From: CAVVEQ01 sp963828855
GTDB lineage: Bacteria > Chloroflexota > Anaerolineae > Anaerolineales > Anaerolineaceae
Length of the DNA: 64,000 nt
Direction: 5' to 3'
Assembly: GCA_963828855.1 (NCBI GenBank)
Contig: CAWHGB010000002.1
Coordinates: 1-64,000 of the forward strand
Shown here: in pieces, positions 23,282 to 32,319 of the stretch
Position numbering within the stretch: position 1 is the first letter of the stretch
Layout: each line of letters begins with the position of its first letter
The notes under the pieces: model-generated
What the model saw: the letters and a program-made list of their open reading frames with translations, nothing else
What the model was told of the DNA's origin: nothing
Databases searched by the model: none
Translations under genes and position numbers: made by a program

Positions 23282-25606
23282 TTAAAGATAACTCAAGAGC
23301 TCATTGAGATCTGTGCTACGAAAGAAATCGCGAAATGCCCTGGATTCCTGGTAAACCTGGATGAGGGCATTTTCAATTTCCTTCGATCGGGGGGGATCCT
23401 CCGGTTGGCCGGTGGTGCTCAGGAGGTTTATATCCTGACCATTGAATTGGATTTCAATAACCCGCCGCGCGGCCAGAAAATCAATCCCAAGTTGGACGAA
23501 AATCTCCGTCTGGGCGCATTGTATGGCAAGATCAATGATGGTTGTTTGGCCTCCTTTGTTCTTTATCACATATTTTATTAATCCCGCCAGACGGGTCATC
23601 ACCTCTGATAAGGAATCTTCAACCGGCGCAACATCAAAAACAAGGATCTTTCCGGGTTTGAGCGTGGTTATCAACCTGGATAAAATTTCCCAATCCGGCG
23701 GTGGTGTGGCAATGACCAATTCTTCCACCTTCGTGATTGACATTCGATCAATCCCTGCTGGAATTCGAGGAATCAGAGGACCTTCTCTGAACACTGCCAC
23801 ACCTGGTTTTATCGCCATGTCGCTGATCTCAGCCAGGGAAATGTTGATCCGCCGCCTATCCACCACTTCCAATGTGGGTTTCGAGACAAGGCGGAGTGGA
23901 AGGCGTTCCTCTTGTCGATAACCAATCCATTCACAAGTCAACTGGGGTTTGCCCCGAAAGTTTCCTTTCTTGAGGGTATAAGCCAGGTCAAACATCCCAC
24001 CTGGGTAGTCCATTCCTTTGGATTGCCAGTGCAGAACTTCGCAAATCGCGCCGGTTTCATCGCGGGCTGTTAGTTTGGAATGCTCATGGTTTTTGCCAAG
24101 GGATTTTACGTCCAGAATTTCAGCATTTCTAGCAGCAAAAAGGATTTCGGGATTTCCCTCACCGAATGGGGCAAGCCGATCGATCTGATCCGCAAGATCA
24201 GGAACAATCTGTGCAAATCCAAGGTACGCCTCGATCTCTAGAGGAGAAATAACCAGACCTTCAGGATGTTTGGAAATTATCTCCTGGTTGATGCGAGTTT
24301 GAAATTGGGGTAAGTCCTCCACATGCAAGGATAATCCGGCTGCCCTGGGATGCCCGCCAAAACCAAGCAGCAGATCACTACAATGAGTGATAGCCTGGAT
24401 GATATCCACGTCGGCAGCTGACCGAGCCGAACCGCGGGCAATGCCATCCTCCCCGGTTCGGAATACAAAAACCGGACGCTGGTACAAGCTGGCAAGATGC
24501 CCGGCAACCAGTCCAAGGACGCCACCCGGCCAAGCGGGGTGGGAAAGCACGATCGCTGGACCCTCGAGGAGATGCGGATTTTTATCCAGCATGTGTAGCG
24601 CGGCAGACTCGACATTTTGAAGCAGGATGCGACGCAGACCGTTCAAACCCTCAACTTGGAGAGCGAACGTATTCACAAACTGCGCATTTTCTGAGAGCAG
24701 AAATTCCACTACCGGATTCGCGTCGGAGAGGCGGCCCACAGCGTTGAGCCTGGGGGCGAGGAGGAAATTTACATGGTCTTCATTCAAGGCGGAAGGATCG
24801 CAATTAGCGTTTTCCAATAAAATGCGTATAGCCAACCTCTGAGAAGCCCGAAGCTGCTCCAACCCGGACTTCACCAGGAAGCGATTCTCCCCCCATAATC
24901 CCGCGACATCTGCGAGAGTACCCAATGCGGCTAGATCAAGTAATTGATTTGAAGAAAATGAAATTCCACTCCCGGATAACAACGCTCTTGCCAGTTGATA
25001 AGCAGTCCCTGCGCCGCAGATCGGGGTGAAAGTATCCGAATCAGGGAGAAAATGCGGGTTGATCAATGCAAGGGCGAATGGCAGCACATCCGGAGGCGTG
25101 TGGTGGTCGGTAACGATCAGATCAACACCTGCCTGTTGGCAATACGCTGCGGCATCCAGTTCGGAGACCCCGGTATCACAGGTGACCAACAGTCTGATTC
25201 CTTTTGAGAGGAAATCCTCCAGGTGCGGAAGGGAAATACCATGAGATTCCGGTCCCCGTACTGGAAGGTGGTAATCCACCTGCGCTCCGAGCTCGCGAAG
25301 TGATTGCACGAGGATGGCAGTGGATGTTTGACCGTCAACATCGAAATCCCCCCAAATCCCGATCTTTTCTTCCGACTTAATGGCATTTTGGATACGCTTC
25401 ACGGCTTCCTGCATGCCAGGCAAACGAAAGGGTTGATCGTCTCCCCCGTCGTTTGGCTGTAGAAATTCCCTGGCTTCAGAGCGATTATTAATTCCACGGC
25501 GGTACAACGCACCAGCAATCAACGCATTGCCGCCAACCACATCGAGGATATCCGTTGGGATATCAATGGGAATGGGTTCCAACCAGGGAGCATGGTTGCG
25601 TATCAA
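23282..25606 (-). CDS. recJ: Single-stranded-DNA exonuclease RecJ
   Basis: RecJ degrades ssDNA 5'-3' in recombination and mismatch repair. Motifs in order: IGIWGDFDVDGQTSTAIL (motif I, DxD), VTCDTGVSE, VTDHHTPPDV (DHH, motif III), then GGHPRAAGLSL of the DHHA1 domain, and an OB-fold region with TARDETG. A C-terminal extension of about 200 residues follows; total 774 residues, longer than the E. coli enzyme. The ATG overlaps the stop of the upstream nuclease gene as ATGA (25603-25606), tying RecJ into the repair operon. Confidence 0.93.
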   Translation of the reverse strand: MIRNHAPWLEPIPIDIPTDILDVVGGNALIAGALYRRGINNRSEAREFLQPNDGGDDQPFRLPGMQEAVKRIQNAIKSEEKIGIWGDFDVDGQTSTAILVQSLRELGAQVDYHLPVRGPESHGISLPHLEDFLSKGIRLLVTCDTGVSELDAAAYCQQAGVDLIVTDHHTPPDVLPFALALINPHFLPDSDTFTPICGAGTAYQLARALLSGSGISFSSNQLLDLAALGTLADVAGLWGENRFLVKSGLEQLRASQRLAIRILLENANCDPSALNEDHVNFLLAPRLNAVGRLSDANPVVEFLLSENAQFVNTFALQVEGLNGLRRILLQNVESAALHMLDKNPHLLEGPAIVLSHPAWPGGVLGLVAGHLASLYQRPVFVFRTGEDGIARGSARSAADVDIIQAITHCSDLLLGFGGHPRAAGLSLHVEDLPQFQTRINQEIISKHPEGLVISPLEIEAYLGFAQIVPDLADQIDRLAPFGEGNPEILFAARNAEILDVKSLGKNHEHSKLTARDETGAICEVLHWQSKGMDYPGGMFDLAYTLKKGNFRGKPQLTCEWIGYRQEERLPLRLVSKPTLEVVDRRRINISLAEISDMAIKPGVAVFREGPLIPRIPAGIDRMSITKVEELVIATPPPDWEILSRLITTLKPGKILVFDVAPVEDSLSEVMTRLAGLIKYVIKNKGGQTTIIDLAIQCAQTEIFVQLGIDFLAARRVIEIQFNGQDINLLSTTGQPEDPPRSKEIENALIQVYQESRAFRDFFRSTDLNELLSYL

Positions 25607-26427
25607 AATGGGATCTCTCCGGCATCCAAAAATGAAAGGGTGGAAAGATCATCCTCCGTTTCCACCTGGTCTAGATCCATCCAATTCCCGGTTTCCAAGC
25701 CGCGATCGCAGTATGAACGATAAACACAAAATCGACACAATTTCTCGTTGGTTGTTTTTTCGAATTTATCACCATCCGATGAAGCGATGGATGCGATGAG
25801 GGAGGACAAGTAACTTCGGTCATTCTCCAGTTGGATTTGGTCATAATCAAATCGCTCCTCTTCGGCTGGAAAATTGGTAAACCAATAAGTCATGGATAGG
25901 TGATCAGGTTGGAGATTAAATCCAGGCAGCAGTTTCTCCAAAGAATTACATAGAACGAAGGGATACAAGCGGGTTTGCATTCTATTTGGAAGGGTAGAAC
26001 GCAGCGGTTTTCTCCTGGAGGTTTTCCAATCCAGGATTTCTATATCTTCATTATTTGACACAGCAATCAGATCGAATTTGGCTACGATCCTGAACCCCTG
26101 CAGCGAAGTGGTGAGTGTTGTCTCAGGAAAACAGGCTCGAAAATCACTCAATTTAGGCGTGTTTACGAAATTCTGCAGCCAGATCTGTAATTCCGGGTCA
26201 CCGCTTTGATCCTTCAGGACTTCAGGATCAATTCCGAGGAAAAGCTGGTGAATGATCCGGTGGAACCTTGATCCAAGCTCGATCTGTCTTTCCAACTCCA
26301 GGACGGGTTCGCTCTGGATGGCAGGCCAGGCAAGTTCTTGGATGTATTTTAGATAGAACCTGCGCGGACAATCGACAAAGTCCTGGAGATTATGCTGGGA
26401 GAAGGAAAAATTAGGTGATAGGAGCAT
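25603..26427 (-). CDS. Fe-S PD-(D/E)XK nuclease, RecB/AddB/Cas4 type
   Basis: Counting from ATG 26427 the protein has 274 residues. It has the RecB-type nuclease motifs: GSRFHRIIHQ (motif I), AKFDLIA (II), EILDWKT (III, DxK), and QTRLY (QxxxY). A cysteine in DCPRRFYLKY and a C-terminal CxxCx5C (LCRFCVYRSYCDR) complete the four-Cys 4Fe-4S signature of AddB and Cas4 nucleases. It lies between a UvrD-type helicase (overlap 17 bases) and recJ (ATGA overlap), with no cas genes nearby. I infer the nuclease subunit of a helicase-nuclease complex. A longer in-frame start (26577) would overlap uvrD heavily and is rejected. Confidence 0.85.
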   Translation of the reverse strand: MLLSPNFSFSQHNLQDFVDCPRRFYLKYIQELAWPAIQSEPVLELERQIELGSRFHRIIHQLFLGIDPEVLKDQSGDPELQIWLQNFVNTPKLSDFRACFPETTLTTSLQGFRIVAKFDLIAVSNNEDIEILDWKTSRRKPLRSTLPNRMQTRLYPFVLCNSLEKLLPGFNLQPDHLSMTYWFTNFPAEEERFDYDQIQLENDRSYLSSLIASIASSDGDKFEKTTNEKLCRFCVYRSYCDRGLETGNWMDLDQVETEDDLSTLSFLDAGEIPF

Positions 26428-28636
26428 CGCGTTCCTCCCAAGCGGATCGAATGGCTTCGAATGGTATGGCTTGTTTGGCATCACCCCTTCTTCCCGTGTT
26501 CCAGGTGATGCAAAGTTCTTGGCGGGCGCGGGTGATCCCGACGAAGAACAAGCGCAGGCGTTCTGAAGAATACTCAATCCTGGACTCAGCGGAGGCGAAG
26601 CCCTCAGGCATGAACATACCGGCAGAATCCCCTTTGATCAAGGCGGTGATCTTTGAGATCGTCTCCGCTTCCAGGTTGAGATGATCGCGGATGAACCACT
26701 TTTCGCTGATATATGAGTCATAGGGTTGCGCGAAGGGAAAATCGTAATTGTTCACCGATAGCAGGTAAACCCGGTCCCATTCCAAGCCTTTGGCTTTATG
26801 GATGGTTGTGATCACCACTTCTCCCTTATGTCTGGCTGGATCAAAGCCGGTGTCGTCTTCCTCAAAACCAAGGAATTTTCGTTGATTTGAGGCGATTTTA
26901 GTCAGCTCAATGGCAAAATCAGGAAGCTGCCAGGATGGTTCCTGTGCTGCAGAGCGCTCGAGAGAAAGGGCCAGTTTATGTGTCAAAGCCAAGTCACCAG
27001 GGGTGGTGAAAAGATCCTGTCCAATGATCAACAGCAATTGGTCGATCGGTAGCGAAGAGGCAAGCTGCCAGTGGTTAATCCTCTCCCGAAAAGAGGCCAG
27101 GATACCCAGCGTTTCTTCATCCAACCCGGTGGAGGTCAGCCAATCCTTCCCGGGGTATGGATGCAGAAAATCTTCACACCGGCTGCATTTTTTGAGCAAG
27201 TTCACCAGCTCCAGTGAGTGGGAATCGGGATCTTTATTCTCCTCGCTAAAAGAAGAGTTTTTTTCGAGTACTTCGGCGAGCCTGCCAGGTTGGTTGGGTT
27301 CTGCCAGGCAGCGCAGGACAGAAGCGAGCATATCAGCAACGGTGCGGGTGGCGGTGCTGCTCCTCAGCATTTCAAATTTTGGGATTTGTGCCGCTTGCAG
27401 CCTATCGGCGAGTTCTTCCCCACGGTCGTTGCGCGGCACTAAAACCGCACAGGTGCATTCCCCGTGCTCAGGCAGCCAATTCTTAATGGAGCGGACAATG
27501 ACATTTAGCTCCTCATCGGGGGAATATCCCTCTTTTTTCAAATAGATACCGGATGGTGTATCTTCCGGGTTGGGCTGGGGATCCCCGGCTGGAACAGGGA
27601 AGATCAATGGGAAATCCAGGGATTCCCTCAATTTTTTATCGGGCAGGTTTTTCGTCCAGCGGACCAGCTCATTTGCGAGGAAGATGATACTCCGGGAGGA
27701 CCTGCCAGAATGACTGAGATCCCTTCGGACTACTTCAGGGGAGGCTAGGAAACGGCGCAAATAAAATGGGCTCGCGGTGGTGAACGTTTCAAATATGGCC
27801 TGGTTAGGATCGCCCACTCGTACCCAGTTTCCGTTCGACCCGCAAAGAAGATTTAGAATTTCCTCCTGTAGGCGGCTTGAATCCTGGGCTTCATCCTCCA
27901 GGATATACGGCCATTTCCTTCGCAATCTCAGCAGGTATTCCGGGTCAAGTGTGAGTGTTTTGAGAGCGAGAGATATCAGATCGTCGAAATCGACCGAAGA
28001 TCGCAGGCAAAGTGCCCTTTGATATTCATGAAAAACATCCCGGACAAGAAAAACGAGCGGGTCATCCAGTCCAGAGGAAGCGATCAATTCACCGAGCTGC
28101 TGGGGGGAGACCTGAAGATCCTTGGCGATCCGTATGGCATTGGCGCAGAGCTGTTCTGCTGTTTCGACCCAGCGTTTTTGCACCTCATATTTTTCCAGGT
28201 CATTAACGTCCTGGATGTAGACTTTCAAGATTTCCTTATGCGCGGGCAGCATGTTACTGACGATCGATCGGATGATGACACTCGATTCCCGCTCTTCCAG
28301 GATCGAAAACTGGTCGGATAGACCCACCAGGTCAGGCCGCTCCCGCACGATATCATGAGCAAGCCCATGAAGGGTGCGAACCCGGTAACCAAAATTCGGC
28401 AGCAAACCTTTTTCTTTAATGAATGAAGCGATTCTTGCGGAGAAGTTCTGAACCGCCGAATTGACCAGCGTGACGATCAGCACTTCCTGGTCTTCCTCCA
28501 TGCGCGGGTCAGCGACAAGCTGGGCAGCAAGGCAGGAAAGGGTGTGTGTTTTACCACTCCCCGGGACAGCGGAAATACCCATCCTGCCACCTTTATATGC
28601 AAGCACTTCCACCTGACCGGGTCGCGGTTTAAACAT
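26411..28636 (-). CDS. UvrD/PcrA-like SF1 helicase
   Basis: The protein has 741 residues and intact SF1A motifs: Walker A AVPGSGKTHTL (about residues 20-30), Walker B YILEDEAQDSS, motif III WVRVGDPNQAIF, motif V TTIHKAKGLEWDRVYLL, motif VI LFFVGITRARQEL. It unwinds DNA 3'-5'. It has no C-terminal nuclease domain, unlike AddA. Its start overlaps the end of the upstream helicase-like gene by 8 bases, and its end overlaps the Fe-S nuclease gene. The layout suggests that helicase and nuclease act as separate subunits of one complex. Confidence 0.9.
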   Translation of the reverse strand: MFKPRPGQVEVLAYKGGRMGISAVPGSGKTHTLSCLAAQLVADPRMEEDQEVLIVTLVNSAVQNFSARIASFIKEKGLLPNFGYRVRTLHGLAHDIVRERPDLVGLSDQFSILEERESSVIIRSIVSNMLPAHKEILKVYIQDVNDLEKYEVQKRWVETAEQLCANAIRIAKDLQVSPQQLGELIASSGLDDPLVFLVRDVFHEYQRALCLRSSVDFDDLISLALKTLTLDPEYLLRLRRKWPYILEDEAQDSSRLQEEILNLLCGSNGNWVRVGDPNQAIFETFTTASPFYLRRFLASPEVVRRDLSHSGRSSRSIIFLANELVRWTKNLPDKKLRESLDFPLIFPVPAGDPQPNPEDTPSGIYLKKEGYSPDEELNVIVRSIKNWLPEHGECTCAVLVPRNDRGEELADRLQAAQIPKFEMLRSSTATRTVADMLASVLRCLAEPNQPGRLAEVLEKNSSFSEENKDPDSHSLELVNLLKKCSRCEDFLHPYPGKDWLTSTGLDEETLGILASFRERINHWQLASSLPIDQLLLIIGQDLFTTPGDLALTHKLALSLERSAAQEPSWQLPDFAIELTKIASNQRKFLGFEEDDTGFDPARHKGEVVITTIHKAKGLEWDRVYLLSVNNYDFPFAQPYDSYISEKWFIRDHLNLEAETISKITALIKGDSAGMFMPEGFASAESRIEYSSERLRLFFVGITRARQELCITWNTGRRGDAKQAIPFEAIRSAWEERDAPIT

Positions 28637-30767
28637 GACTCGAATCCTGCGAGGGAAGACGTTTTAGTAACTTGTTTAGCGAGTGGAGCAACCGTCCTTT
28701 TTCTTCCATCCCGTTTTCATTCAATCCAGTATTGCAGAAGAACACCTTTCCGGTGCAGCGTTCTAAAAGTCCCTGTACCAACCTTGCCATTGTGTCCTGG
28801 TTGGCAGTATATTCGTCAGCATCGGTCCATTTTCGCCCCTGCGTCCATCTGCGGCTGAGAACGTAAGGTTGGGTGAGGGGCTGGAAAAGGCGCTCCCACC
28901 AGCCGCTGCTACCGGTATCCAGCCAAAATTGCACACGGACTGCCCGGTTGGACATGAGGAATGAATATGCCGGCGCAAGAAGAACTGAATCCTCAAGGGT
29001 ATTCTCATGTGGAGCCAGGTATTGGGCGGCCAGCACACCCGATTCGAGCATCTGGATATATTCCCTACCGATCGCACCTGCTACAATTTGATCATCCAAG
29101 ATTGCCAACCGGCGAAATTTCTGCACCGAAATGATCAACTGCTCTGTTAGCCTGGCGGCATCAATATTCTCGTGAAAACCGAATCCTTTTTGTGTTAATA
29201 CCTCGCCAAAAAGTTTCCCAAGAAAAACTTCCAATTCGATATTTTGTTCCCGGTTGATTGTTCCCAGCCATTTACGAAGTAATTCATATTGCTCACCGAT
29301 AGTAAATGTGATCCTGGATTGCACCTCTGGCATGATCCTGGCAAATTCACCGAGTTCCCAGTGTTTTTTGAATTGAGGCGCAACGATCTTTGCCAGCAGA
29401 TCTGCACGGTTCAAATCACCATTCGTGAGCACCTGGGAGAACATTGCACGAAGCTCGAATGCGGAGACCGGTAACTCCCATGAAGGATAGGCAATTTTCG
29501 CCAGGGTTACCAAAGAGCGGGTAGTGGGTTCACTTCCGAGGCTGCGGGAAGGACGGGATGATCGGTTCGGTATGCCAAGCAATCCAAGCTTGCGCTGCAA
29601 GGAAAACTTCAATGCGTCACTCATATAGGGAGAGATCACAACGATTTCCGTTGGTGAGATTTTTTCGACTTGGACCTGCCGATCGATCTCCAAGCAGACC
29701 GCGTCGATCATTTCGGTGGCGAATCGGTATTGCTTGATCTCGAAGCAACCATGATCGACCTGGAAGACGGGAGGCAATATCTCCTGTCGGATGATCGTAG
29801 TGAGGGCAGACTTCAATTCTTTCATCGGCTGGTCAGCTCGAAGAAGATCCGCGAAATGCAGAGATTTAGAGCAGCGGTCCTTAAGGTCATAAGCTGAGGT
29901 AGGGTCAGCACCGAGAAAGGTTCGGAAACCGCCATTCGTGTTGTAGATCAGCAGGGCAGAATCAAATTCAGGCAGCCATTCCTGGATCAGATCATGTGCG
30001 ACGGGAACATCTTCTTCAATATTATCGTAGATCAAATGGCGGTATTGAGCGTGGAGATAACCGCGGACCAGCGGTGAAACACACAAACGATTCAGAAACA
30101 ATTCAAGCTGAAGAGAAAAATCGAGTAAGTTGTGTTTGTAACAATAATCTCGGAACCGGGAAGCTGCTTCCTGCGTTTTTGAAAAGATATGAATCTGGCC
30201 GGGATCTCCCATCCAGGCGGAGGATAATCTTTCACCGATCTGCTCATGGGGAAATCCGATAATCGCGGCTTTATTCAGATTATCCAGAATCTGGCTGTAG
30301 AGCCGGTTCGGTTCCAGCGAAAGGCCTTGAAACTCACCGGCAGCGATCATTGGAGAGGCCACCTTCGCCATGTAATACTGAGCTGTTTCCAAGGTGAGGA
30401 ATTTGGGTTGACCCGGTGAGCCTTGGAAACCGGCTGAGCTGGCGATCAAAGGCCAGAAAAGATCCACCATCCGTTGAGCCAGGCCGCCAATCGTGAGGAT
30501 GGCAGGTAGTGGTCCGGAAGGAAAATCCGAAGAGCTGATCGCCTGGTAATAGGGTTCAGCCAGGCTCCGCTGCGGCACAAGTATCAGGGTTGTCCCGGTT
30601 GATGTTCTTTCCCTGGCAAGCGCGGTCATCCGGGCAACTGCTGCGGTGGTTTTTCCTGAACCCGCAGTCCCCTCCAGAAAAATGGATCCCTGTGTACTGG
30701 GGGATGCCAGTTTTTGTTGGGCTTCTGTCAGGGTGTATGTTTGGTCAGATGGCAAGACAAATCTCAA
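28629..30767 (-). CDS. AddB/RecC-like degenerate SF1 helicase protein
   Basis: The 712-residue product has a clear Walker A (GTAGSGKTT, residues 33-41) and a helicase-like N-terminal domain. The Walker B position reads LIYDNIEEDVP (about 245-255) instead of a DExxQD box, and no TIHKxKG or VGxTRA motifs are visible. It also has no nuclease motif. This resembles AddB or RecC, where the helicase fold keeps a structural or recognition role. Its frame overlaps the UvrD-type gene by 8 bases. I infer a partner subunit that may bind ATP without translocating. A simple divergent UvrD paralogue is the alternative. Confidence 0.6.
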   Translation of the reverse strand: MRFVLPSDQTYTLTEAQQKLASPSTQGSIFLEGTAGSGKTTAAVARMTALARERTSTGTTLILVPQRSLAEPYYQAISSSDFPSGPLPAILTIGGLAQRMVDLFWPLIASSAGFQGSPGQPKFLTLETAQYYMAKVASPMIAAGEFQGLSLEPNRLYSQILDNLNKAAIIGFPHEQIGERLSSAWMGDPGQIHIFSKTQEAASRFRDYCYKHNLLDFSLQLELFLNRLCVSPLVRGYLHAQYRHLIYDNIEEDVPVAHDLIQEWLPEFDSALLIYNTNGGFRTFLGADPTSAYDLKDRCSKSLHFADLLRADQPMKELKSALTTIIRQEILPPVFQVDHGCFEIKQYRFATEMIDAVCLEIDRQVQVEKISPTEIVVISPYMSDALKFSLQRKLGLLGIPNRSSRPSRSLGSEPTTRSLVTLAKIAYPSWELPVSAFELRAMFSQVLTNGDLNRADLLAKIVAPQFKKHWELGEFARIMPEVQSRITFTIGEQYELLRKWLGTINREQNIELEVFLGKLFGEVLTQKGFGFHENIDAARLTEQLIISVQKFRRLAILDDQIVAGAIGREYIQMLESGVLAAQYLAPHENTLEDSVLLAPAYSFLMSNRAVRVQFWLDTGSSGWWERLFQPLTQPYVLSRRWTQGRKWTDADEYTANQDTMARLVQGLLERCTGKVFFCNTGLNENGMEEKGRLLHSLNKLLKRLPSQDSSHV

Positions 30768-30788
30768 TGCTTCATCGTTGATAAAAAA

Positions 30789-31384
30789 TCAAATTGATGC
30801 CCCCGCGATTTGGATGAGTACTTCTCTGGCAAGAAGGGCGTCATCCAGGGCACGGTGTGAGTTTGGGATGGTGATCCCGAGATACTTGCCAGCTTCCTCG
30901 AGGCGGAAATACCGGTTTTCGTTCCTAAGTGGATCCCACACGGATCGGAAACCAGAGAATATTTTCATGATATCTGCCGGACCAGTACCTGGCTGCCAGC
31001 GAGCAAGTCCACAAAGTCTGTTGGTTTGATCGATCATGCGGAGATCAAAATCAGCATTATAGACCGCAATTTGGCGTCCAAAGAAGATTCCTCGCACTTC
31101 CTGCCAGAGTGATATCCAGGCAGGGGCAGGAGTGGTCATTTCGTCCGTGATCCCATGGATGCGGGTGGCATCCCGGGGAATTGGGTTGCGGGGGCGGACA
31201 AGGGAATTGAACAGAGTGCTGCCATCTGAATCAACCACGGCGATTTCGATGATCTCAGCATTGGAATCCAACCCCGTGGTTTCTGTATCGAGATAAACCG
31301 GATTATTCGCCAGGATTACCCTGGCGGACTGGATTGCAGCTAATCGGGAAGGGGAAGACTGGGATTTATTTTCCAGGGGATCAC
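30789..31384 (-). CDS. DEDDh 3'-5' exonuclease (DnaQ-like)
   Basis: Three exonuclease motifs are visible: YLDTETTGLD (D33, E35), YNADFDLRMI, and SHRALDDALLA. The start must lie upstream of ATT/GAT codons that carry motif I, so ATG 31271 is wrong. GTG at 31384 overlaps the stop of the lipoprotein gene as GTGA and gives 198 residues. The protein resembles the epsilon/RNase T fold and could trim 3' ends during repair. It is followed after 21 bases by the helicase-like gene and is probably part of the same operon. Confidence 0.82.
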
Positions 31385-32223
31385 CTCTGCCACATATTGA
31401 ATTGATCCAATTCGACTGTAAAACCCGGTGTATTAAGAGCCAGGAAATACACTCCTACTTTGGTGGCATTCAGGTAGGTGGAATTGGAAGCCTCATTTAC
31501 CTTCTCACCATTGAGGTAAATCGATATTTCTGAACCTTCTGCTAAGACACCCAAGCTGTTTGTCTGATTGGAACCCGCCTTGACCTTATCGCTGGCAGTC
31601 CAATCGATCAGTGTTTGAATTTGGGTACCATTGGAAAGAAATAGTGCGTATTTTCCTTCACAGGTCACCCCAAAATAGAATCCCTCCCCAGTGGCATAAT
31701 CCGGTGAGCGGAAAACCAACCCGTATTGATCCCTGCCAACGCAAGTTCGGGTTGTGAACGTGCCTTCCAGGTAAAAATTGCTCATCCCGCGATCGGTCAA
31801 CCGCCAGCTTCTCCAGCCATTGGCTGAATACGAACTCATCACCATGGCGCCATTGGAAATGGTTATTCGGGTATAACCGTCATCGTAACCAGATGCGTCG
31901 ATTCCGAAAGCTTTCCCGGATTCCATCGTGTTGGAATAGGTAGGCGCACCCAACTGGGCGGCGAAATCGGGAGGTGTTGTAGTCAGGCTTGGCTCGGGCG
32001 AATGGGTTAACGAAGGTAAAACGGTTATAGTCATTCCTGGAGTGGGGGTTTCTGGCGGAGTAGTTTCTGAGGTGGTAAATGTTGAGGAAAGCTTTGTCGC
32101 TGTGCGGGCGAGAGATACCTGCGTAGCAATCTGATCGGAAGAATAATTCTTTTGCCCAAAGGGAAGGTTGCATGCGAGAACGACCAGAAGTATCAAAACC
32201 AGGGGGAGGAATCGTTTTAACAT
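31381..32223 (-). CDS. Lipoprotein with LamG/concanavalin-like C-terminal domain
   Basis: A signal with lipobox LVVLAC places the lipidated cysteine near residue 18. A Thr/Pro/Ser-rich linker (about 40-90) leads to a beta-rich domain (about 95-280) with GYDDGYTRITIS, WRLTDRGMSNFYLEGTF, DQYGLVFR, YFGVTCEGKYAL and SIYLNGEKVNEAS. This is the pattern of a concanavalin-like jelly roll that could bind sugars or other ligands outside the cell. No catalytic residues are visible. A TATAAT box six bases before the ATG predicts a leaderless message. It is the first gene of the repair operon by layout, although its role looks unrelated. Confidence 0.75.
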   Translation of the reverse strand: MLKRFLPLVLILLVVLACNLPFGQKNYSSDQIATQVSLARTATKLSSTFTTSETTPPETPTPGMTITVLPSLTHSPEPSLTTTPPDFAAQLGAPTYSNTMESGKAFGIDASGYDDGYTRITISNGAMVMSSYSANGWRSWRLTDRGMSNFYLEGTFTTRTCVGRDQYGLVFRSPDYATGEGFYFGVTCEGKYALFLSNGTQIQTLIDWTASDKVKAGSNQTNSLGVLAEGSEISIYLNGEKVNEASNSTYLNATKVGVYFLALNTPGFTVELDQFNMWQR

Positions 32224-32229
32224 TAGATT

Positions 32230-32235
32230 ATTATA
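32230..32235 (-). promoter_or_regulatory. -10 box of the lipoprotein gene, leaderless spacing
   Basis: Minus-strand TATAAT, then AATCTA, then ATG (32223). The A of the start codon falls at the expected +1. No Shine-Dalgarno is possible upstream. Confidence 0.55.
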
Positions 32236-32319
32236 CGATAAGGCTATTCAATACCGATCCTGAAATCCTTTTGAAATGGCAGAAAACGGGAATAATGTAT
32301 AATCTCTACACTCAATTCG

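Noticed and set aside
25603..26427. Cas4 of a CRISPR system
   Set aside because: Motifs fit, but there are no cas1/cas2 genes or arrays and the gene overlaps a helicase and recJ.
26428..26577. Longer start of the Fe-S nuclease at 26577
   Set aside because: It would overlap the UvrD coding end by over 150 bases and adds no conserved residues.
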